Source: Ceratodon purpureus (lineage: Eukaryota; Streptophyta; Bryopsida; Pseudoditrichales; Ditrichaceae). Taken from it: a stretch of DNA of 64,000 nt. The position numbers were made by a program, and so were the translations under genes. The notes beneath the pieces were generated by a model. It was not told the origin of the DNA. It made no database searches and was given only the letters and a program-made list of their open reading frames with translations. Location of the stretch: NCBI GenBank assembly GCA_014871385.1, contig CM026422.1:9013374-9077373 (forward strand), read 5' to 3'. Shown piece after piece: positions 56,233 to 64,000 of this stretch (position 1 is the first letter of the stretch; every line of letters begins with the position of its first letter).

Positions 56233-56787
56233 ATGGCGTCGTTTGCATCCAGGGCTGTTTGCCTAGTGCTGATCTCCCTGGCACTCTGCCACGCCGGGGC
56301 TGGACAGGCCACCCCAGCGGAGCAGATCGTGCAGGCGTTCAAGGAGATCACGACTCTGTCCGACAACCTCCGTATTGAGACGCAGAAGATCAACCTGGTC
56401 ACCGCTCTAACGTTGGGCCCTAAGGTTGGGCCGGGATTCAATGCTATCATCACCAGAGTTGGGAAAGCTGGGACCATGCTCCAGAGCCCGAACATGAAAG
56501 CACTTGGGGCCGCCGATGCGAAGACAGTGGTGGCCGCCCTGACGACGTTCGTGGAGGTCCACCAAGCGCTGTTGAACGTGCTGATTGGCAAGCACGGGGT
56601 GCTGACTCTCATCCCCTTTTTCGAGCCAATTAGGCAGGCTCTGGTGGCTTTGGAGGCGACCGTGGACAGCTTCGCGTTCTACCTGATCGCAGTGATCCCG
56701 ACGGAGAAGCCGGCTGCCAACCAGCAATTCGGATCGCTGGGAGTGACGGTTTCGCTCGCCATCAGCACGTACGAGCAGCCTCTTTAG
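56233..56787 (+). CDS. Secreted HsbA/galactomannoprotein-like protein
   Basis: The intronless frame encodes 184 residues. Residues 1-24 form a clear signal peptide (ASRAVCLVLISLALCHAGAG) with a likely cut before QATPAEQ, so the product should be secreted to the cell wall. The mature part is a run of amphipathic helices with few aromatic residues and no cysteine. Its order (IVQAFKEITTLSDNLRIET, AAALTTFVEVHQALLNVLIG, then a valine/leucine-rich last helix) resembles the fungal hydrophobic surface-binding / cell wall galactomannoprotein family. That match is from memory of the pattern and not a search. The gene is locally GC-rich and lacks introns, unlike its neighbours, which would suit transfer from a fungus. 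It lies in the single-copy spacer of the inverted duplication. No enzyme motif is seen. Confidence 0.6.
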   Translation: MASFASRAVCLVLISLALCHAGAGQATPAEQIVQAFKEITTLSDNLRIETQKINLVTALTLGPKVGPGFNAIITRVGKAGTMLQSPNMKALGAADAKTVVAALTTFVEVHQALLNVLIGKHGVLTLIPFFEPIRQALVALEATVDSFAFYLIAVIPTEKPAANQQFGSLGVTVSLAISTYEQPL

Positions 56788-58059
56788 ATGTTGGTCAAGG
56801 CGAGAGTAGCACTGGCACCTCGTTCGGGCGTCATGTTATGTTAGAGCCAGGTGTTCACTTCAAATATCGAGGCCTTGGGCAGATTAGTACTCGGAGTTAG
56901 TTTGTTGTAACTTGGTTGTGAGGTTGGTTATGGTGATAGTCATGTAATGGGAAATGACCGTCTTGTAATCATTTGCGAACCTTGTCGTCGCTACATGAGT
57001 AATACCTAGATGGTGGCTTCGACAGCCCCGGTGATTTGGCATTGCATGCACGTTCATATTCCGTGATGGTGGATGAGGTGGAATTTCTCAGGCCTCCTGT
57101 TGCTAGAGTTCATAGTCACCCTCTCCAGGCACTGATTTTTGCAACTCGAAAAACAGTACCACATCCAGTACTGTAGTCACAAATTGAACTGGAAATACGC
57201 AATTGGTTTGTTTTGGTCTTATCTGCAAGAATGTACTATATCAGGGTTTGAGCAGTGTTGAATATTAGTAACCAACCCTTCTTCACTTGCTCGACGACGT
57301 TGTTCCCTGAGACGTCGATAGACTTTGCGGGTGTTATCACTTGGCAGTGACACTGATGGCTAATTTCTGTTCCACCATTCCAGTTAATATGTAAATTATC
57401 TCATGTACAGTGCTCTCATCCCCAATTTAAAATGAGGGAGTACTCCCCCGAGACACTGAGCGTTGTTATCTTTTAGTGAGCACCACTATGAGCTGCTCAT
57501 GTTGAGATTGTTGCTGTGAGTCAGGATTCCATCTGTAGAGTAAACTTGTCGGTTTCATGGGTTGCAGCGATACAATTTACTCATTCTTGTATTGCAGTAG
57601 ATGAATGTATGTCATACAGTCATTACAATATCCAAGAAATTGAGAAAGGGTCAAATAAGCGTGTGTCAGTAAAATCCATTTGGCAATTGGTGATGTAACA
57701 CTTGAAGTTTTATTTAAATTGAAACACTTTCTAATTTTAAAGAAAACTCACGCTTGAGAGAGATATCGGTCGCACCGACATGTTACATGGATAAGTTTGA
57801 AAATAATTGGAGGAGTAACCCTATTTGTTCAAAATACCAACATACGGACAGAATGCATCGGTGGGAGGGTTGTCGTGCAGGGCGTGTTCACACCCTCAGG
57901 GCAGAGACACAGGCACATTGGGGAGCCGGGAATGGGAGGGCCCAGCATCATCATTCATGCAGGACCGAGTATAAACGAACTGCCATACGAGCAAGGCAAG
58001 GAACAGCGTGGACGAGCAATTATCTAAGAGAACAAATAGTATAACATAGAAGGCCGTCT
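56788..58059. other. Spacer, right part
   Basis: It contains the 3' UTR of the secreted-protein gene and otherwise nothing firm. An open stretch at about 57797-58027 has no ATG and no family I recognise; it ends 32 bp before the right arm and may be a gene fragment. Confidence 0.35.
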
Positions 58060-58359
58060 AAATGAGTGAGAGAGGGCTCAAGAATACTCACTAATACTCT
58101 AATATTGATGGCCACGAAACCTTCATTCCAACCACTTCAACGTTCTCCACAACTAATAGGAACCAAAAAGAACAGGGATAACCGCATGACTGCAGCATTC
58201 CACAATTGAAGCCACCAAAACACCTTCATACTAAAAGTTTAAACCCACAGCAACAACGCCCAACGCGCTTCTCTCCAATAACTAAAACACCCACTCAAAC
58301 ACCTCACCGCCAGAATTTATTGGAGCCTGCAATTTTGTTTTTTTTTTTTTTTCCAAACC

Positions 58360-58632
58360 ATGGATGTTACCAGGGTTTTCTATTCGGTCGTGACGTGGCC
58401 CTCTTGCGTCATAATGTCGGGACGTCACGACGGTTTAGAGTCACGACCGGACGTTCCATTCGGTCTTTATTGTGACGGCCCAACTCCTTAACGCAACCTT
58501 TTCAATTTTACTTTTTCATTTTTACACTACAAAACCTATTATGACGTCGGAGGACCCTCGTCGCGACCCATTCCAACGTCACGACGGGATAGTCACGACC
58601 AGACGGGATACAAAACCCTGGAGGGTAACATC
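58360..58632. mobile_element. MITE-like element, right-arm copy
   Basis: Mirror copy of 52018-52290, with the same long TIRs. Confidence 0.65.
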
Positions 58633-59089
58633 CCCTACCAAATATTGACATTTGCTTGCATGGATAAACTTTACGTAGATTGAGCTAATTTAGAGGGACT
58701 TTTCATACCTTCCCTAGTCTCTTGCAAGGATTAGAGTTGTGGTGAATGCAAATACTTGGTTGCTACTTTTTAGATGGTGGTTTTGAAGCTATAAAGTGTC
58801 ATTTTGGATTTGAAGAACATATGTGTCTACAATTAAAGATCACTTCTTACTACTTCGATGTACTTAGAGACACCTCCAAAGAAGTGGGAGAAACTAATAT
58901 TAAGATGTAGTGCACCAAATTGCAGGACCTTCTAATGCATTTTGGTAGTTTTTTACCATAGATTCTAAATTTTTCAATGAGTGCATTTGATCCATGTTTA
59001 AAATTTTGTTACAAAAGATTTATCGTACTTATGGTGTATACTAAGAAGGAAGAGGGGATCCACGCGTGTAGGGGCCGTAATGTCATGTC

Positions 59090-59337
59090 AAAAATGATAG
59101 TCTAATCTCTCAATTGGAAATTCAAACGAGAGACTCTTCAAAAACTTTTAGTGTGACTTCAAACGTTATATATTGGAATCTCTACGGTAATTGGTGTGCA
59201 CCTTTTTGAGTAAGGTAATTACAAGATTGTATGATTGAATATTCAATTTAATGTCTAAATTTTAAAAAATAGGTTTCTATCAATAGATGTATGTTTTTGG
59301 CAGTTTTGGCTCCAAAAACACCAAGGGCCTTTAGGGG
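59090..59337. mobile_element. Truncated family 1-like element, right-arm copy
   Basis: Mirror of 51313-51560, ending CCTTTAGGGG before TTAA. Confidence 0.5.
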
Positions 59338-60632
59338 TTAAGACAATGTTTGCTATGTCGTTTGGAAAGATGTTTGAGAGGATGCTAGAGATGGAGATTG
59401 ACATGATGTTTGAGAAGATGTTGGACAGGATGCTAGAGGGGATGTTTTAGAAGATATTTGAGTTGATATTATTTGAAGAGGTCATAGAGAACATCCTCAC
59501 GTCTTGTATATGATGTTTTACAAGACATCAAATGCAATACGTAGACGACTCATGAAGTATTGTCTACTCACCATTTAAGCATCCACTGTGACATGGCAAG
59601 TGATCATGATAACCTCTTTTATTTATGTTCCGGACATCATACAATACATCTCACATAACATTCAAAGACACATACAGACGTCACATTACTCATTGTTCAA
59701 AATGTAAACAAGACTAATGGGTGCTTGCCAAGAGTACGTATCGCATTGCATATTCATAGAACAATATCACATCACAGATTAGTTATCATAACTATTTTGT
59801 AATGTGACTTGAAAAATAATTGCATAAAAAAAAAAAAAAAAATGTACTATCAGCAACTTTAATGTACTACGTACCCACAACTTTAAGTTCCTCCACGGTC
59901 ATCTCTGATGTTTCTACTCCCATATGATCGTTAAAAAGAGGTCCAAATATATTGCTTTGGTGATGTGCACATAGAAGACTTTTCAGAATTTACAAATAAA
60001 TCCAATGACTCCTAATGCAATGCTAATCACTTCATTCTCACCTATATGTTTGTACATTTGATCATCACTCAAGGGCCAAATCACCACCACATGGATGACT
60101 GGCAGGCGGCATATTTGTCAAGAGATGGGCGTCCAACCCCCAGCAAAGCCACAATGTGGGCTCCTGGGCTATTTGAATTTGTAAGTTGCAGCCTGAGAAA
60201 ATGTAACATCATTATTTGTCAGCAAGGTAACATGCATTTCCCACATTTCTGCTCACCTCTTCAAATGTAAAAAAATGTGAAATCCCAGTGCAGCTGTTGA
60301 GGACACACAGTGAAACCTATGAAAAACATCCAAGGATTCACTGAGTCGTTTGAAATTGGCATGGCTCAGAATTAAACGTCTTGGCTGAGATCCTCTGTCC
60401 AGTTCAGGGTGGGCCACCTCGGGATTGCGAATGAGAATTTGCAGATGAGTTAGAGCGGCCTGGAGCACGTTGCTGATGAATGGGGTGGCTGAGTAAAGGG
60501 CGGGTTACTGATTTCGATGCATTGATCCAATGCGTTGATTCAATTCGCAGCCATCGACAATGCGTTGGTTCAAAACGTTTGCAGGGAGCTATCAGACACG
60601 TACTTTCCACGTCACTTACACGTGGCACTCTT

Positions 60633-60704
60633 GGGGTGTAGCTCAAATGGAAGAGCGCTCGCTTTGCATGCGAGAGGTACCGGGAATGATACCCGGCGTC
60701 TCCA
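60633..60704 (+). pseudogene. tRNA-Ala (UGC)-like relic, right arm
   Basis: Identical to the left-arm relic: intact anticodon arm with TGC, shortened acceptor and a T loop of AATGATA. The damage therefore predates the duplication or has been spread by conversion. Confidence 0.65.
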
Positions 60705-61250
60705 GACGTACTTGTTGACACGTTTTGAAGAGGGGATTTCGACGCACCAAACCATTCATCATTTGGATATCGAACGCGTTATTTATAAGAATTCAAAGTT
60801 TTTCATACTTCTAAAATAATCGAGCTATCATCTATTCCACGGAAGGTTGTTCCTTTCATCCTCAATTCTCTAATTTCTACATATTTGTTGCCCGATGGAT
60901 TGCTCGGAGAGGGTACATAGGCACGCAAATCATATGCATATCACAAAATTATATGTGATGCATCATAACCGGAGTATGGGAACTCACTTCTATGGTCATA
61001 GAAATGCTACTCCATGTTGTTTGGGTCTTTGCCCACCATTGGAATTAACATTATTGTATTTTATGTTAACATGATTAGTGATTTAGGTTTTACTACCATT
61101 TTATACCCCTATCCACTTTCTAATTTTCTGAATGGTGAGTATTGAGATTTCGTTCTTTTGAATTTTTTTATTTTTTTGTGGTAAATCCTCAACTCATTGA
61201 ACTATTACAATACCAATTTATCCAATCAATAACACTAATCACTATTTTTT

Positions 61251-61508
61251 TTTAAATAAAGACAATTAAATTTTCAGCTTTAATAAGGATTGTAAAAAAA
61301 CATGTTTTTGAAGTTTTAGGCCTACGATCTTGCAATCCACTTTGATTCCAACTCTAGATTTTGGAGAGGGAGACTTTTACTATGTTATCTATAAGATTCT
61401 ACGGTTGAATTCATTGAAAAATGTCACAATGTCAAATGAATTAGCTTGCTTTGACAAGAGGTATTAAGTGAGAGTTATGAAAAGGAAATACTCTTATTCT
61501 TTTAGGGG
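61251..61508. mobile_element. Truncated family 1 element, right-arm copy
   Basis: Mirror of 49143-49400, ending TTTTAGGGG before TTAA. Confidence 0.5.
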
Positions 61509-62858
61509 TTAATGGTTTAGATTATTAGTTTTGCTATAGTTTAAAATTAGCTATCTGATTGTAGAAATGGAAAGAGTTGATGTAACTGTAGTGTGGAACA
61601 TATGAGATGCTATGCTTCTCTATTTTTTCCCGTGTAATGTGCTACTATTATCATTGTATTGAAGCCCATTTTCTAATTCATTCCAAAAGATTGTTGTTTC
61701 CTAAAATCGCCCATGTGTTATTAAGGTCCTTTTCTTTTTCAATATGGTGTCTGGTTTTCAGAGAAATCATTGTATTGAATTGCAACTCAAGTAGTAGACA
61801 TAGAATAGAAATTTCAACTGAATCAAGGTTATTGTAGAAATTTTTCTTCCACACACTAGGCCGGGTTGGATTCTAATTCATTGCCATTTATTTTAGTGTG
61901 CTGTGTGGTTTAGGTGTTGATTTTTACTTCCTTGTGGTGTCTAGCCAATTTATTCACATAGACTAGATTTGTGGCTCCTTGTGGAGTCCTTTGGATACGG
62001 TGTTTGCCACATTGAACTTATAATAACACCAATGACATGAGCGTTGTTAAGTGGTCTCTCTTCTAATCGTTGTTGTTAGCTTTTTTTTTGTTGTGTTTCA
62101 CGTGCTTTTGTGAACCTAGAAATGCACTCTCAATCCAATAATGCAAATGGTGATTTTTCATGAAGTTCATAGACATGATCCTTAAGAACAACCACTTCCA
62201 CTAGACAAGTTCTTGGAACAAGTTTTTAAACGTGCCAAAATTTGCGTTGAATAGGTTCCACAAATAAAAAGTTATGTAATATAGAAAGAGCTATTATTCG
62301 GAAACAATGAATAGGTACGGATATAAACTTTGACATGCCATATATGACATGTGAATACGAGAATAAAACTTTCAAACTCCAACATAGTAATCTTAAAGTG
62401 CTTGATTCCTTCATCCACCAGCCGTATATCTTAGAAGGTTTCTCACATGACTTCAAAGATATAATTGTAGGTCAACTTATCAATTAGATAATACCTAATA
62501 TACACCACTCCTAACTTTTTCGGGCACCCATCTCTGATGCGTCAGTAGTCTATTCGCATGGCACTCATGATTGTATTCATCACACCTTCGGGCAGAATAT
62601 GAAGCAGCCCTTACCAAGAGGTATTTCCAAAACAACACTACACAGCCAAAAAGCACCAAACAACGACATGGCCTCCAAAAAAAACATCCAAGGAAAACTA
62701 ACTGGTAGGTATCAACGACCTACCAGGACAAAGCCCAGCCAGTGTGCGATCCGCTTCAGAACGTGAAAGAAACTTGATTATTAAAAATGGCTATCTAAGA
62801 AGCCTCAATGCACTATATGTGGGGTCAACCTCAACAACAAATCAGCTGACGACTTCAA

Positions 62859-64000
<1,142 letters not shown>

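Noticed and set aside
55401..56727. Minus-strand ORFs of 67-266 codons opposite the secreted-protein gene
   Set aside because: The plus-strand frame has a signal peptide and coherent helices; the minus-strand frames have no domain and look like shadows.

Overview
The window looks like nuclear DNA of a land plant, and most probably of an early-diverging lineage with swimming sperm (a moss or another bryophyte). Five genes reconstruct as intron-bearing or compact plant genes: a BLADE-ON-PETIOLE/NPR-type co-regulator, a cytosolic small heat shock protein, a RAB23 GTPase, a CYP72-clan P450 and the 24-kDa subunit of mitochondrial complex I. Flowering plants are not known to keep RAB23, which is why I favour a lineage with motile gametes. 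The lineage call is inference; the gene models are read directly from the sequence, with every exon junction in phase.

Layout. 1-4.6 kb is AT-rich and holds one TIR element and a tRNA-Glu gene. From about 4.3 to 11.9 kb there is a GC-rich block. It contains a B3-domain gene (minus strand), a polypurine minisatellite, and a decayed piggyBac-type transposase locus with lysine-rich upstream ORFs. The BOP-like gene (minus strand) lies at 13.4-15.9 kb. From 16 to 34 kb the sequence is very AT-rich and gene-poor. It carries a 66-bp tandem repeat, a mariner/Stowaway-like MITE and several non-autonomous elements with piggyBac hallmarks (TTAA flanks, termini starting CCC). From 34 to 48 kb a gene-rich stretch on the plus strand carries HSP20, RAB23, CYP and the complex I subunit.

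The most striking structure is a huge inverted duplication. Left arm 46651(or earlier)-52590 is repeated in reverse orientation at 58060-64000(or later), with a 5.47 kb unique spacer. Over at least 5.94 kb I found only one substitution and one homopolymer length change, though I did not compare every base. The arms carry the last four exons of the complex I gene, a degenerate tRNA-Ala copy and three mobile-element pieces. The spacer holds a complete TTAA element, a TIR element with a tRNA-like internal promoter, and an intronless secreted-protein gene that resembles the fungal HsbA/galactomannoprotein family.

The host genes do not form a pathway together; this is ordinary eukaryotic gene order. 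The coherent 'system' here is mobile: one piggyBac-type transposase relic and at least two families of TTAA-flanked non-autonomous elements, some of which have been copied again inside the inverted duplication.
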